Part shown: in pieces, positions 30,837 through 39,794 of the stretch | Layout of the letters: each line of letters opens with the position of its first letter | Numbering within the stretch: the stretch's first letter is position 1 | DNA from: Nocardioides daedukensis | Lineage (GTDB): Bacteria > Actinomycetota > Actinomycetes > Propionibacteriales > Nocardioidaceae | Direction: 5' to 3' | NCBI RefSeq assembly: GCF_013408415.1 | Contig: NZ_JACCAA010000001.1 | Location: forward strand, 3,658,001 to 3,722,000 | Length of the DNA: 64,000 nt | The notes under the pieces: generated by a model | Databases searched by the model: none | Seen by the model: the letters and a program-made list of their open reading frames with translations, nothing else | Told to the model about the DNA's origin: nothing | Position numbers and translations under genes: made by a program

Positions 30837-31484
30837 GTGACTGCTTCCGTGCTCCAGATCAGCGTCGGCCTACCTCGTGACGAGGCCTGGGCGGGCAACC
30901 TGAAGCGCACGGCCATCGACAAGCGAGCGGTCACCGATCCCGTCCGGGTACGCCGTACAGGCATCGACGGTGACCACGTCGCCGACACCGTGCACCACGG
31001 CGGGCCGGACAAGGCGGTCTATGCCTTCGCCCGCGAGGACCTGGACCGGTGGGAGGCCGAGCTCGGAGCGGTGATCCGCAACGGCCAGTTCGGCGAGAAC
31101 CTCACCACCACCGGGATCGACGTGAATGCCGCGCTGGTGGGCGAGCGCTGGCGGATCGGCGAGGTGCTCCTGGAGGTGGCCGACGTGCGGATCCCGTGCA
31201 GCGTCTTCAAGAACTGGATGGGTCTAGGCGGCTATGACGACACGGCTTGGGTGAAGCGGTTCGCCCTGGACCAACGACCGGGGCCCTACTTCAGGGTGCT
31301 CGAGGAGGGGCTCTTCCGGGTGGGCGACGAGATCCGCGTGGAACACCGCCCCGACCATGCCATCACCGTCACGCACCTGTTCCGGGCGCTGACCACTGAG
31401 CGCCATCTCCAGCCCGCCCTGCTTCAGATCGACGGCTTGGCCGAGTCGCTGAGGACCAGGATCCAAGCCGGAAAGATGGGCTGA
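30837..31484 (+). CDS. MOSC domain-containing protein (YiiM-like)
   Basis: The 215-residue MOSC protein has VHHGGPDKAVYAFAREDLD and GQFGENLTT, then the conserved Cys of VRIPCSVFKNW (near 118) that binds sulfur or molybdenum cofactor. The C-terminal 3-alpha domain (HLFRALTTERH) fits the YiiM type, which in Escherichia coli detoxifies N-hydroxylated bases. GTG start with GGAAGGG nine bases before. Function is inferred from the family. Confidence 0.85.
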   Translation: MTASVLQISVGLPRDEAWAGNLKRTAIDKRAVTDPVRVRRTGIDGDHVADTVHHGGPDKAVYAFAREDLDRWEAELGAVIRNGQFGENLTTTGIDVNAALVGERWRIGEVLLEVADVRIPCSVFKNWMGLGGYDDTAWVKRFALDQRPGPYFRVLEEGLFRVGDEIRVEHRPDHAITVTHLFRALTTERHLQPALLQIDGLAESLRTRIQAGKMG

Positions 31485-31555
31485 ATCGCCCATTTTCTTG
31501 GACTGTCTGGCGAGATCGCGTGTACTGACGAGTAAGAGTGATCTAGGTTACTGGC

Positions 31556-33373
31556 ATGCCGATCAATTACGACGCATCATTCATCGACACGATGCCCAAG
31601 AACGTTGCCGTCCAGTTCCTGGAGCGCGTCAACAAGTCAGGGCCCAAGGAGGCCTTCCGATTCCCGATCGGGGAGAACTGGGAGTCGGTGACCTGGAACC
31701 AGGTCGGTGACCGCGCCAGCGCCCTTGCCGCCGGCCTGATGGCCCTCGGCATCGAGCCCGAGCAGCGCGTCGGCATCGCCTCGACCACCCGCTACGAGTG
31801 GATCCTGGCCGACCTGGCAGTCACCCTCGCCGGTGCTGCGACGACCACCGTCTATCCGACCACCAACGCCGGCGACACGGCGTACATCCTGGGCGACTCC
31901 GAGTCGCGAGTGGTCTTCGCCGAGGACGACGGCCAGATCGCCAAGCTGGTCGAGCACCGCAACGAGCTTCCGCACCTGATGAAGATCGTCACCTTCGAGG
32001 GCAAGACCGATGGTGACTGGATCATCAGCCTGGACGACCTGGAGAAACTCGGCGCCGACTACCTGGCGCAGAACGCGAACGCCGTGGTGGAGCACGCCGA
32101 GGCGATCCGCGCCGACCAGCTCGCCACCCTGATCTACACCTCCGGCACCACCGGCCGCCCCAAGGGCGTGCGGCTGCTGCACCGGGCGTGGGTCTTCGAG
32201 GGAGAGGCGATCGCGAGCCAGAAGATCCTCGGGGAGGACGACCTCAACTTCTTGTGGCTGCCGATGGCGCACTCGTTCGGCAAGGTCCTGCTGTCCGCCC
32301 AAATGGCGTGTGGCTACGCCACCGCGATCGACGGCCGGATCGACAAGATCATCGACAACCTGGCCATCGTGAAGCCCACCTTCATGGGTGCCGCGCCCCG
32401 CATCTTCGAGAAGGCCTACAGCCGGATCGTCACCATGCAGGCGGCCGAGGGCGGCGTGAAGGAGAAGCTCTTCAACAAGGCCTTCGCCGTGGGCCTTGAG
32501 GTCGAGAAGCGCAAGCGTGAGGGCCAGTCGATCCCGCTCGGCCTCAAGCTGCAGCACGGACTCTTCGACAAGCTGGTCTTCAGCAAGGTGCGCGACCGCT
32601 TCGGTGGACGGGTCCGCTTCTTCATCTCGGGCTCCGCAGCCCTCAACCGCGAGATCGCCGAGTGGTTCAACGCTGCCGGCATCCTGATCCTCGAGGGCTA
32701 CGGAATGACCGAGAACGCGGCCGGTGCCGCCGTGGGTCACCCCGACCACTTCAAGATCGGCAGCGTCGGTACGCCGTTCCCGGGCACCGAGCTCAAGATC
32801 GCCGAGGACGGTGAGGTCCTGGTGCGCGGCCCGCACGTCATGGAGGGCTATCACAACCTGCCCGAGCAGACCGCCGAGGCGCTGCAGGACGGCTGGCTGC
32901 ACACCGGTGACATCGGTGAGCTCGATGCCGACGGCTTCCTCAGGATCACCGACCGCAAGAAGGACCTGTTCAAGACCTCCGGCGGCAAGTACATCGCGCC
33001 CTCGGCGATCGAGTCGCAGTTCAAGGCGATCTGCCCCTACGTCAGCCAGTTCCTCGTGGTCGGCGCCGAGCGCAACTACTGCGTCGCGCTGATCAGCCTC
33101 GACCCGGACCAGGTCACTGGCTGGGCAGAGGAGAACGGTATGGCCGGGAAGTCCTACACCGAGGTGGTCAACTCGCAGGGCGTCAAGGACATGATCGCGG
33201 GCTATGTCGACGAGCTGAACGGTCGACTCAACCGCTGGGAGACGATCAAGAAGCACGTCATCCTCGACAACGACCTCAGCATCGAGTCCGGCGAGCTGAC
33301 CCCGTCGCTCAAGGTGAAGCGCAAGGTCGTCGAGGAGAACAACAAGTCGGTCATCGACTCGCTCTACACCTGA
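31556..33373 (+). CDS. Long-chain fatty-acid-CoA ligase (AMP-dependent synthetase)
   Basis: The 605-residue adenylate-forming enzyme activates fatty acids to acyl-CoA. The AMP-binding P-loop IYTSGTTGRPKGV, the linker YGMTENAAG and the C-terminal DRKKDLFKTSGGKYIAP with catalytic Lys are intact. It resembles FadD15-type ligases of Actinobacteria, close to the inner membrane. TAGGTT at 31544-31549 is 12 bases before the ATG and no ribosome site is seen, so a leaderless mRNA is likely. A strong terminator follows at 33434-33472. Confidence 0.93.
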   Translation: MPINYDASFIDTMPKNVAVQFLERVNKSGPKEAFRFPIGENWESVTWNQVGDRASALAAGLMALGIEPEQRVGIASTTRYEWILADLAVTLAGAATTTVYPTTNAGDTAYILGDSESRVVFAEDDGQIAKLVEHRNELPHLMKIVTFEGKTDGDWIISLDDLEKLGADYLAQNANAVVEHAEAIRADQLATLIYTSGTTGRPKGVRLLHRAWVFEGEAIASQKILGEDDLNFLWLPMAHSFGKVLLSAQMACGYATAIDGRIDKIIDNLAIVKPTFMGAAPRIFEKAYSRIVTMQAAEGGVKEKLFNKAFAVGLEVEKRKREGQSIPLGLKLQHGLFDKLVFSKVRDRFGGRVRFFISGSAALNREIAEWFNAAGILILEGYGMTENAAGAAVGHPDHFKIGSVGTPFPGTELKIAEDGEVLVRGPHVMEGYHNLPEQTAEALQDGWLHTGDIGELDADGFLRITDRKKDLFKTSGGKYIAPSAIESQFKAICPYVSQFLVVGAERNYCVALISLDPDQVTGWAEENGMAGKSYTEVVNSQGVKDMIAGYVDELNGRLNRWETIKKHVILDNDLSIESGELTPSLKVKRKVVEENNKSVIDSLYT

Positions 33374-33433
33374 TCTGGCCCCTGGGGACCTGAGCCCGCG
33401 AGGCTCGCGGTTTCCACAGCAGCAGATCACCCT

Positions 33434-33472
33434 CGAACGGGTGTCGACGCCAATGGCGTCGGCACCCGTTCG
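33434..33472 (+). terminator. Terminator after the acyl-CoA ligase gene
   Basis: An 18-pair perfect stem (33434-33451 with 33455-33472, one G-T) around an AAT loop, followed by TGCTTCTC. It may also serve the opposite strand by symmetry. Confidence 0.85.
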
Positions 33473-33540
33473 TGCTTCTCGGAACGTACGTCGCGACCCT
33501 CGACGTGCCCGGGTGACCCACCGGCTGGTTGGATGGCGCC

Positions 33541-34749
33541 ATGCCCTCCGCACTCCCTCCCGGTGATCCGGCCCCAGCCGACGGGTCGTTGCCGGAGTCG
33601 GCGTTCGAGGGCATCGCTGAGCGCAAGTTCGGCGTATATGTGCACGTGCCGTTCTGCACGGTCCGGTGCGGCTACTGCGACTTCAACACCTACACCGCCA
33701 CCGAGCTCGGTGAGGGCGTGACCCGAGCGACGTACGCCGAATCGGCGATCGCCGAGATCCGTCGCGCGCGAGCGGTGCTCGGTGACGTGGACCGCCGGGT
33801 CGACACCGTGTTCTTCGGAGGCGGAACGCCGACCCTCCTGCCGCCGGCGGACGTCTCGGCGATCCTGGCGGCGATCTCGGCCGAGTTCGGCCTGAGTGAC
33901 GATGCCGAGGTGACCACCGAGGCGAACCCGGACAGCGTGGCGCTGTGGGACCTGGAGGCGCTGCGCGAGGGTGGCTTCAACCGGCTGTCCTTCGGGATGC
34001 AGTCGGCGGTGCCGCACGTGCTCCAGGTCCTCGACCGCACGCACGACCCGTTGCGGGTGCCGGCGGTGGTGGACTGGGCCCGCGAGGCGGGGTTCGAGCA
34101 GGTCAGCCTGGACCTGATCTATGGCACGCCGGGGGAGTCGATGCACGACTGGCAGACGTCCCTGGACGCCGCGCTGGCCTGCAACCCGGACCACGTGTCG
34201 GCGTACGCGCTGATCGTCGAGGACGGCACCGCGCTGGCCAGGCAGGTGCGCCGCGGCGAGGTCCCGATGACCGACGACGACGACCTGGCCGACAAATACC
34301 TGGCCGCCGATGCGGCGATGTCCGCAGCCGGTCTCGGCTGGTACGAGGTCTCCAACTGGGCCACCTCACGCGAGCAGCGCTGCGAGCACAACATGCTCTA
34401 TTGGCAGGGCGACGACTGGTGGGGCGTCGGACCCGGAGCGCACTCGCACGTCGGTGGCACCCGGTGGTGGAACGTGAAGCACCCGGCTGCCTATGCGGGA
34501 CGGCTGGCCCAGGGAGTGAGCCCGGCCCTGGCGCGTGAGGTCCTCGACGACGAGACCCGTCGGGTCGAACGGATCCTGCTCGAGGTGCGACTGCGCGATG
34601 GCCTGCCGCTGGACGTCCTCGACGGGGCAGCCCGCGGGATGCTGGCCGATCTCGTGGACCGAGGACTGGTCACGCTCGCGGACGACCGGATGGTCCTGAC
34701 CACCCCGGGGCGACTGCTCGCCGACGCCGTGGTGCGCGACCTGGTCTGA
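33541..34749 (+). CDS. hemW: Radical SAM heme chaperone HemW
   Basis: The 402-residue radical SAM protein has CxxxCxxC (Cys39, Cys43, Cys46 in PFCTVRCGYCDF) for a 4Fe-4S cluster, followed by the family motif FFGGGTPTLL and NMLYWQGDDWWGVGPGAHS. HemW delivers heme to membrane enzymes and is not an oxygen-independent coproporphyrinogen oxidase, for which it is often mis-named. TTGGAT at 33529-33534 is 12 bases before the ATG (leaderless). It converges on the DUF3097 gene across a repeat array. Confidence 0.93.
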   Translation: MPSALPPGDPAPADGSLPESAFEGIAERKFGVYVHVPFCTVRCGYCDFNTYTATELGEGVTRATYAESAIAEIRRARAVLGDVDRRVDTVFFGGGTPTLLPPADVSAILAAISAEFGLSDDAEVTTEANPDSVALWDLEALREGGFNRLSFGMQSAVPHVLQVLDRTHDPLRVPAVVDWAREAGFEQVSLDLIYGTPGESMHDWQTSLDAALACNPDHVSAYALIVEDGTALARQVRRGEVPMTDDDDLADKYLAADAAMSAAGLGWYEVSNWATSREQRCEHNMLYWQGDDWWGVGPGAHSHVGGTRWWNVKHPAAYAGRLAQGVSPALAREVLDDETRRVERILLEVRLRDGLPLDVLDGAARGMLADLVDRGLVTLADDRMVLTTPGRLLADAVVRDLV

Positions 34750-34752
34750 GCG

Positions 34753-34877
34753 CGAACCTGCAGTTGTTGCGCGCCGAACCTGCAGTTGTGGTGCGCCGAA
34801 CCGACAGTTGTGGTGCGTTCAACCTGCAGTTGTTGACGCAAGAAGTGCCGGTTCAAGCCGCAACAACTGCAGGTTCG
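34753..34877. repeat. Tandem 22-base repeat, four direct plus two inverted units (locus 2)
   Basis: Cores CAGTTGTTG or CAGTTGTGG start at 34761, 34783, 34805 and 34827, exactly 22 bases apart, each preceded by (G)AACCTG or AACCGA. Then an inverted, decayed copy (near 34838-34856) and a perfect inverted copy (34859-34877) follow. The first and last units make a perfect 19-base inverted repeat. It fills the whole gap between the convergent hemW and DUF3097 genes and ends on the DUF3097 stop codon. Confidence 0.9.
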
Positions 34878-35735
34878 TCAGTTGGTGACGAAGTCGATGA
34901 GCTCCTCGACCCGGCCGAGCAGCGCCGGATCGAGGTCCTGGAACCCGCGCACGCCGCCGAGGATGTGCTTCCAGGCCCGCGCGATGTCGGTCTGGTTGCG
35001 GTGCGGCCAGCCCAGCTGCTGGCAGACGCCGTGCTTCCACTCGATGTTGCGCGGGACGTCGGGCCACCTCTCGATGCCAAGCCGCGCAGGCTTGACCGCG
35101 GCCCAGATGTCGATGAACGGGTGGCCGACGATCAGCACGTGCTTGCCGACGGCCGAGTGCGCGATCGAGCTGGCGATGCGGCTCTCCTTGGACCCCTTGA
35201 CCAGGTGGTCGACGAGCACGCCGACCTTGCGGTCGGGTCCGGGCTTGAAGTCGCGCAGGTGGTCGGAGAGGTCATCGACGCCGCCGAGGTATTCCACGAC
35301 CACGCCCTCGATCCGCAGGTCGTCACCCCAGACCTTCTCGACGAGCTCGGCGTCGTGGCGGCCCTCGACGAAGATCCGGCTCGCCCGCGCAACCCGGGCC
35401 TTGGCGTCGTGCACGGCAATCGATCCCGACGCGGTGCGGGTGGGCTTCGCCGGAGTCTTCAGGCGGGTGGGCCGGGTGAGGATGACAGGCTTGCCCTCGA
35501 GCAGGAATCCCGGTCCGAGCGGGAAGGTACGTCGTTGGTTGCGGCGGTCCTCCAAGGTCACCGTGTCGATGTCCCGGTCGACGGCGACGACCTCGCCGCA
35601 CCAGTCGGTGCTGACCTCCTCGAGCACCAGGCCGAGGTCGGCCTCCATCTCCACGGCGCGACCGTTCTTGGGGGCGGTCCAGTCGGTGCGGAGGACGTCG
35701 GATCCGTAGCGATCACGAGAAGCGGGGGAAGTCAC
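34878..35735 (-). CDS. DUF3097 family protein
   Basis: The 285-residue soluble protein is the actinobacterial DUF3097 family, often next to hemW. An N-terminal beta-domain (about 25-85) is followed by IFVEGRHDAELVEKVWGDDL, a stretch like the first strand and Glu of TOPRIM domains, and VGVLVDHLVKGSKES (Asp-containing strand). The TOPRIM resemblance is my reading, and no activity is known. GTG start; TAGCGT on the minus strand eight bases upstream (35743-35748) fits a leaderless mRNA. Confidence 0.82.
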   Translation of the reverse strand: MTSPASRDRYGSDVLRTDWTAPKNGRAVEMEADLGLVLEEVSTDWCGEVVAVDRDIDTVTLEDRRNQRRTFPLGPGFLLEGKPVILTRPTRLKTPAKPTRTASGSIAVHDAKARVARASRIFVEGRHDAELVEKVWGDDLRIEGVVVEYLGGVDDLSDHLRDFKPGPDRKVGVLVDHLVKGSKESRIASSIAHSAVGKHVLIVGHPFIDIWAAVKPARLGIERWPDVPRNIEWKHGVCQQLGWPHRNQTDIARAWKHILGGVRGFQDLDPALLGRVEELIDFVTN

Positions 35736-35829
35736 CGGGCCAACGCTAGGAGGGCACCGGCCGGCTCACGTTCAGGCACGCCGACGGGGTGGTCGGGACC
35801 ACCCGAACCGGTTGTTCGAAGCACCATCG

Positions 35830-35839
35830 CGATATATCG
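35830..35839. promoter_or_regulatory. Candidate operator of the PadR regulator
   Basis: CGATATATCG is a perfect 10-base palindrome in an AT-rich island, followed by TGTATCG at 35844-35850, a similar half-site. It is about 40 bases before the PadR gene start. Autoregulation through such sites is common in the family. Confidence 0.4.
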
Positions 35840-35877
35840 TCAATGTATCGCTTGAACAAACCGTGAAGGAGTCGGTC

Positions 35878-36495
35878 ATGAACGGATGGCAAGGGCAGTG
35901 GCCCGGCGGCAACAATCCCTGGGGAAGCTGGAGCGGTGGACGAGGCCGCCCCGGTCCGCCCCCGTGGGTCAACGACCTGGTCCGAAGCTTCGGCGGCCCA
36001 CCCAGTGGCGGGCCCCGACGCGGACCCAAGGCCCGACGTGGCGACGTACGTGCCGCCATCCTTTCCGTCCTCGCCGAGGAGGCGATGAACGGCTACCAGG
36101 TGATTCAGCAGATCGCCGAGCGCAGCGAAGGAGCCTGGAAGCCGAGCCCCGGCTCGGTCTACCCGACGATCCAGCAGCTCGAGGACGAGGGTCTGGTCGA
36201 GGGTCGCGACACCCAAGGACGCCGCCTGCTGCACCTCACCAATTCCGGGCAGGCGTACGTCGACTCGCACGCCGACGAGCTCGCAGCGACCTGGCGGGCG
36301 TTCCGTGAGACCGACGAGGAACGCGCCGCGGCCGGTGGGATCGGCGATCTGATGCCTGTCGTCGGCCAGGTGATGGGAGCCGTGTGGCAGGTGGTCACCG
36401 TCGGCACCGAGCAGCAGCGGGCCGAGGCCGCCGAGATCCTCGGTGAGACTCGACGACGTCTCTACGGACTGCTCGCCGAGGGCGACCCGAAGTGA
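35878..36495 (+). CDS. PadR family transcriptional regulator
   Basis: The 205-residue regulator begins with a Trp/Gly/Pro-rich extension of about 55 residues (MNGWQGQWPGGNNPWGSW...), then the PadR winged helix (about 58-130; DVRAAILSVLAEEAMNGYQV and PSPGSVYPTIQQLEDEGLV), and a C-terminal dimerisation helix. AGGAG lies six bases before the ATG. The effector and targets are unknown; neighbours are DUF3097 (divergent) and an MBL hydrolase (convergent). Confidence 0.9.
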   Translation: MNGWQGQWPGGNNPWGSWSGGRGRPGPPPWVNDLVRSFGGPPSGGPRRGPKARRGDVRAAILSVLAEEAMNGYQVIQQIAERSEGAWKPSPGSVYPTIQQLEDEGLVEGRDTQGRRLLHLTNSGQAYVDSHADELAATWRAFRETDEERAAAGGIGDLMPVVGQVMGAVWQVVTVGTEQQRAEAAEILGETRRRLYGLLAEGDPK

Positions 36496-36518
36496 GTCGT
36501 TGACCCCGCGCGGTCAGT

Positions 36519-37370
36519 TCAGATGAGCGGCAATCGCTTGGCGGTCCGAGGCAGGTGCGCATAGCCACGGCGTACGGCCTGATCCAGCAGGTGCTCGGGC
36601 CAGGGCCACTCACCCTCGGCCAGGGCCTGGCCCACCGGGATCCCGCGTCCGGCCAGGTCCCGGATGGTCTCCGCGACGACGCCGATCTGCCCGCGCTGCT
36701 CGTGCACGAAGTCGGAGTCGGAGACGCCGCCGTGGCCGGGGACCACGACCGTGTCGTCGGTCATCAGCGAGATCGCCAGGTCGAGCGCGGTGGGCCACTC
36801 CATCGGCCAGCAGTCCGGGCCGTAGGCCGGCGGGCCGGACTCCTCGACCAGATCGCCCAGTACGACGACGTCGGCGTCGGGCAGACGCACGATGACGTCG
36901 CCGTCGGTGTGGCCGCGCCCGGGGTGCAGGAGCTCGACCTGACGGTCCCCGAGGTCGATGACCTGCGCCGAGGAGAAGGTCCGGTCCGGCAGGAGCACCG
37001 GTGAGGCGTCGATCTCGGCCGCACGCTCCCGCCCACCCTCACTCCCGACGAACGCCGTCCTGGTGTCGCGGAAGGTGGCAAGCGCTGCGGCGGTCGCCTC
37101 GTGCGCGTGGATCGGGGTGCCCTCGAAGACCGCGTTGCCCAGGACGTGGTCGAAGTGCGCATGGGTGTTGACCACGCCGACGACCTGACCTGCCCCGAGG
37201 GCGCGGATCGAGTCGAGCATGGTGGCCATTGCCGCCGTCGAGGCGAGCGTGTCGACCACGACGAGCCCGCGCTCGCCGCCGATCACGGTGAGGTTCACGT
37301 CGATCAACTCATTACGTGCGACCCAGGTGCGGTCGGCGATCTCGGTCAGGACGGCGGGGGAGTCGGGCAC
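36519..37370 (-). CDS. Metallo-beta-lactamase fold hydrolase
   Basis: The 283-residue cytoplasmic MBL-fold protein has the metal motif THAHFDH (near 67), His of LHPGRGHTDGD and Asp of VVLGDLVE. These fit the quinoprotein-relay/glyoxalase-like MBL subgroup; substrate unknown and beta-lactamase activity is not implied. GTG start with TAGCCT exactly 12 bases upstream on the minus strand (37377-37382), so leaderless. The locus-3 repeat lies directly behind this promoter. Confidence 0.85.
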   Translation of the reverse strand: MPDSPAVLTEIADRTWVARNELIDVNLTVIGGERGLVVVDTLASTAAMATMLDSIRALGAGQVVGVVNTHAHFDHVLGNAVFEGTPIHAHEATAAALATFRDTRTAFVGSEGGRERAAEIDASPVLLPDRTFSSAQVIDLGDRQVELLHPGRGHTDGDVIVRLPDADVVVLGDLVEESGPPAYGPDCWPMEWPTALDLAISLMTDDTVVVPGHGGVSDSDFVHEQRGQIGVVAETIRDLAGRGIPVGQALAEGEWPWPEHLLDQAVRRGYAHLPRTAKRLPLI

Positions 37371-37386
37371 GTGCTCAGGCTAGTGG

Positions 37387-37452
37387 GCGCAAGAACTGCA
37401 GGTTCAACGCGCAACAACTGCCGGGTCGACGCGCAACAAGTGCAGGTTCGGC
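37387..37452 (-). repeat. Tandem 22-base repeat, three units (locus 3)
   Basis: Three head-to-tail units begin at 37387, 37409 and 37431, exactly 22 bases each, opening with GCGCAAGAACTG, GCGCAACAACTG and GCGCAACAAGTG. Read on the minus strand they match the AACCTGCAGTTGTTGCGC pattern of locus 2. They occupy the divergent promoter region between the MBL gene and the CIRCE-hrcA region. Confidence 0.9.
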
Positions 37453-37476
37453 GCGGGCATCGACAGGCGAGTAGGA

Positions 37477-37503
37477 TTGGCACTCGCGACAACGGAGTGC
37501 CAG
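37477..37503 (+). promoter_or_regulatory. CIRCE operator of hrcA
   Basis: TTGGCACTC, nine bases, GAGTGCCAG: an almost exact copy of the CIRCE element (TTAGCACTC-N9-GAGTGCTAA), the HrcA binding site, 37 bases before the hrcA ATG. HrcA is therefore predicted to repress its own hrcA-dnaJ-rsmE unit and release it on heat stress. Confidence 0.9.
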
Positions 37504-37540
37504 AGTCCAGGCTGGCGCACAACGACGGAAGGAGTCCGGA

Positions 37541-38560
37541 ATGGTCGAGGACCGACGACTGGCCGTGCTCCGGGCGATCGTGGAGGACTACGTCTCCACC
37601 GAGGAGCCCGTCGGCTCGCGTGCCCTGGTCGAGCGGCACCAGCTCGGAGTCTCACCGGCCACGGTGCGCAACGACATGGCCGTCCTCGAGGACGAGGGAC
37701 TGATCCACCAGCCACACACCAGTGCCGGCCGGGTCCCGACCGACAAGGGCTACCGACTCTTCGTGGACCGGCTCACCAAGGTGAAGCCGATGAGCGCCAC
37801 CGAGCAGCGCGCGATCTCCAACTTCCTCCAAGGCGCGGTCGACCTCGACGACGTCGTCCAGCGCAGCGTTCGCCTGCTCGCCCAGCTCACCCGGCAAGTG
37901 GCGGTCGTGCAATATCCCACCCTCTCGCGCAGCACGGTGCGGCACATCGAGATCGTCGCCATGGCCGCGAACCGCCTGCTCGTGGTGCTGATCCTGAGCA
38001 CCGGCAGGGTCGAGCAGCGACTCGTCGAGTGCGAGCGCGAGCTCACCGAGGACGAGCTCGTGAAGCTGCGGTCCTCGGTCAACCACGCCGCAACCGGCGA
38101 GATCATCGCCGAGGCGATCCGGGCCCTGGGCCGCGTCGGTGAGGAGACCGAGCCCGATCTCCGCGAGACAGCGCAGGCCGTTGCCGCCTCACTCGTCGAA
38201 GCGATGTCCGACCACCGCTCCGATGAGCGCGTGGCAGTCGGTGGCACCGCCAACCTGGCCCGGTTCGGCGAGGGCTTCGACACCGTCCGGCCACTGCTGG
38301 AGGCCTTGGAGGAGCACGTCATCCTGCTCAAGCTCCTCGGCGAGGTCGGCTCGGCAGGCGCCGTGACCGTCCGGATCGGCCACGAGGGCCCCTACCAAGA
38401 ACTTGCCGCCACCAGCGTGGTGGCCACCGGCTACGGCCCCGAGGACCAGGCCATCGCCTCCCTCGGCATCGTCGGGCCGACCCGCATGGACTACCCCGGA
38501 ACCATGGCAAGCGTGCGGGCCGTGGCCCGCTACGTGTCCCGGATCCTCGACGAGGCATGA
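37541..38560 (+). CDS. hrcA: Heat-inducible transcription repressor HrcA
   Basis: The 339-residue repressor has the N-terminal winged helix ([21 protein letters not shown], then [19 protein letters not shown] near 35-55, [14 protein letters not shown]) and the C-terminal GAF-like dimerisation domain ending [19 protein letters not shown]. It binds CIRCE and needs GroEL for folding. GGAAGGAG lies before the ATG. dnaJ follows 52 bases downstream, as in Rv2374c-Rv2373c. Confidence 0.97.
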   Translation: MVEDRRLAVLRAIVEDYVSTEEPVGSRALVERHQLGVSPATVRNDMAVLEDEGLIHQPHTSAGRVPTDKGYRLFVDRLTKVKPMSATEQRAISNFLQGAVDLDDVVQRSVRLLAQLTRQVAVVQYPTLSRSTVRHIEIVAMAANRLLVVLILSTGRVEQRLVECERELTEDELVKLRSSVNHAATGEIIAEAIRALGRVGEETEPDLRETAQAVAASLVEAMSDHRSDERVAVGGTANLARFGEGFDTVRPLLEALEEHVILLKLLGEVGSAGAVTVRIGHEGPYQELAATSVVATGYGPEDQAIASLGIVGPTRMDYPGTMASVRAVARYVSRILDEA

Positions 38561-38612
38561 CCTCGCCCCACGAACGACCCAACCATCCAGAGCCCAGCGA
38601 CAAGAAGGACTC

Positions 38613-39794
38613 ATGAGCGACCTGTACGAACTCCTCGGTGTGCCCCGCGACGCGGAGGCGGATGCGATCAAGAAGGCCTACCGCAAGCTGGCCCGACAGC
38701 TGCACCCCGACGTCAACCCGGACCCGGAGACGCAGGAGCGCTTCAAAGAGGTCTCGATGGCCTACGAGGTGCTCAGTGACCCGCAGAAGCGTGCCGCCTA
38801 TGACCGCGGCGGTGACCCCTTCGGCGGAGGAATGGGCGGCGCCGGCGGGTTCGGCCAAGGCGCCGGCTTCTCCTTCACCGACATCATGGACGCCTTCTTC
38901 GGCGGCCAGGGCGGTGGCGCAGGCGGCGGTGGCCGTGGCCCCCGTCCCCGCGTACGCCGCGGCCAGGACGCCCTGATCCGGCTCGAGGTCGAGCTGGCGG
39001 AGGCTGCCTTCGGCGTCACCCACGAGCTCAAGGTCGACACCGCGATCGTGTGCGACGCCTGCACCGGCAGCGGCGCTGCTCCCGGCAGCAAGCCGGTCAC
39101 CTGCGAGACCTGTCGCGGCGCCGGTGAGGTCGCCCAGGTGCAGCGCTCGTTCCTCGGTGAGATCCGCACCCTGCGCCCGTGCGCTGCCTGCCGTGGGTTC
39201 GGCACGACCATCCCCGAGCCCTGCCGCGAGTGCTCGGGCGAGGGACGGGTGCGCTCGCGCCGCAACCTGACCGTCAAGATCCCCGCCGGCGTGGACGAGG
39301 GAACCCGCGTCCAGCTCAGCGGCCAGGGCGAGGTCGGCCCCGGTGGCGGTCCGGCCGGCGACCTGTTCGTCGAGATCCACGTGGCCCCGCACAAGACCTT
39401 CACCCGGCACGGCAACGACCTGCACTGCACGGTCTCGGTGCCGATGACGGCAGCCGCGCTGGGCACCACCCTGACCTTGCCGACCCTCGAGGGCGACCTC
39501 GTGGAGGACGGCACGGACTCCGACGTCGAGATCAGCTTCACCCTCGAGGTGAAGCCGGGCACCCAGTCGGGCACCGAGCAGGTCCTGCGTGCTCGCGGCG
39601 TGCCCGGCCTGCGCAACACCGGCCGCGGCGACCTGATCGTCACCACCGTGGTGGAGACTCCCGGTCGCCTCGACGCCCGCCAGGAGGAGCTGCTGCGCGA
39701 GCTGGCCGAGATCCGTGGCGAGCAGACACCCGACGGCAGCGTCCAGCCGACCCACAAGTCGGTCTTCGGGCGGTTGCGGGACGCCTTCCACTGA
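38613..39794 (+). CDS. dnaJ: Chaperone protein DnaJ (DnaJ2 type)
   Basis: The 393-residue type I DnaJ has a J domain with HPD at residues 31-33, a Gly-rich linker (about 68-110), a zinc domain with four CxxCxGxG-type repeats ([32 protein letters not shown]) and two C-terminal substrate domains. It stimulates DnaK ATPase. It is the hrcA-linked copy, likely DnaJ2. AAGAAGGAC precedes the ATG. The stop overlaps rsmE by one base. Confidence 0.96.
   Translation: MSDLYELLGVPRDAEADAIKKAYRKLARQLHPDVNPDPETQERFKEVSMAYEVLSDPQKRAAYDRGGDPFGGGMGGAGGFGQGAGFSFTDIMDAFFGGQGGGAGGGGRGPRPRVRRGQDALIRLEVELAEAAFGVTHELKVDTAIVCDACTGSGAAPGSKPVTCETCRGAGEVAQVQRSFLGEIRTLRPCAACRGFGTTIPEPCRECSGEGRVRSRRNLTVKIPAGVDEGTRVQLSGQGEVGPGGGPAGDLFVEIHVAPHKTFTRHGNDLHCTVSVPMTAAALGTTLTLPTLEGDLVEDGTDSDVEISFTLEVKPGTQSGTEQVLRARGVPGLRNTGRGDLIVTTVVETPGRLDARQEELLRELAEIRGEQTPDGSVQPTHKSVFGRLRDAFH

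Noticed and set aside
31637..33553. 638-codon minus-strand frame across the acyl-CoA ligase gene
   Set aside because: Antisense shadow with no recognisable domain; the ligase on the plus strand has all family motifs.
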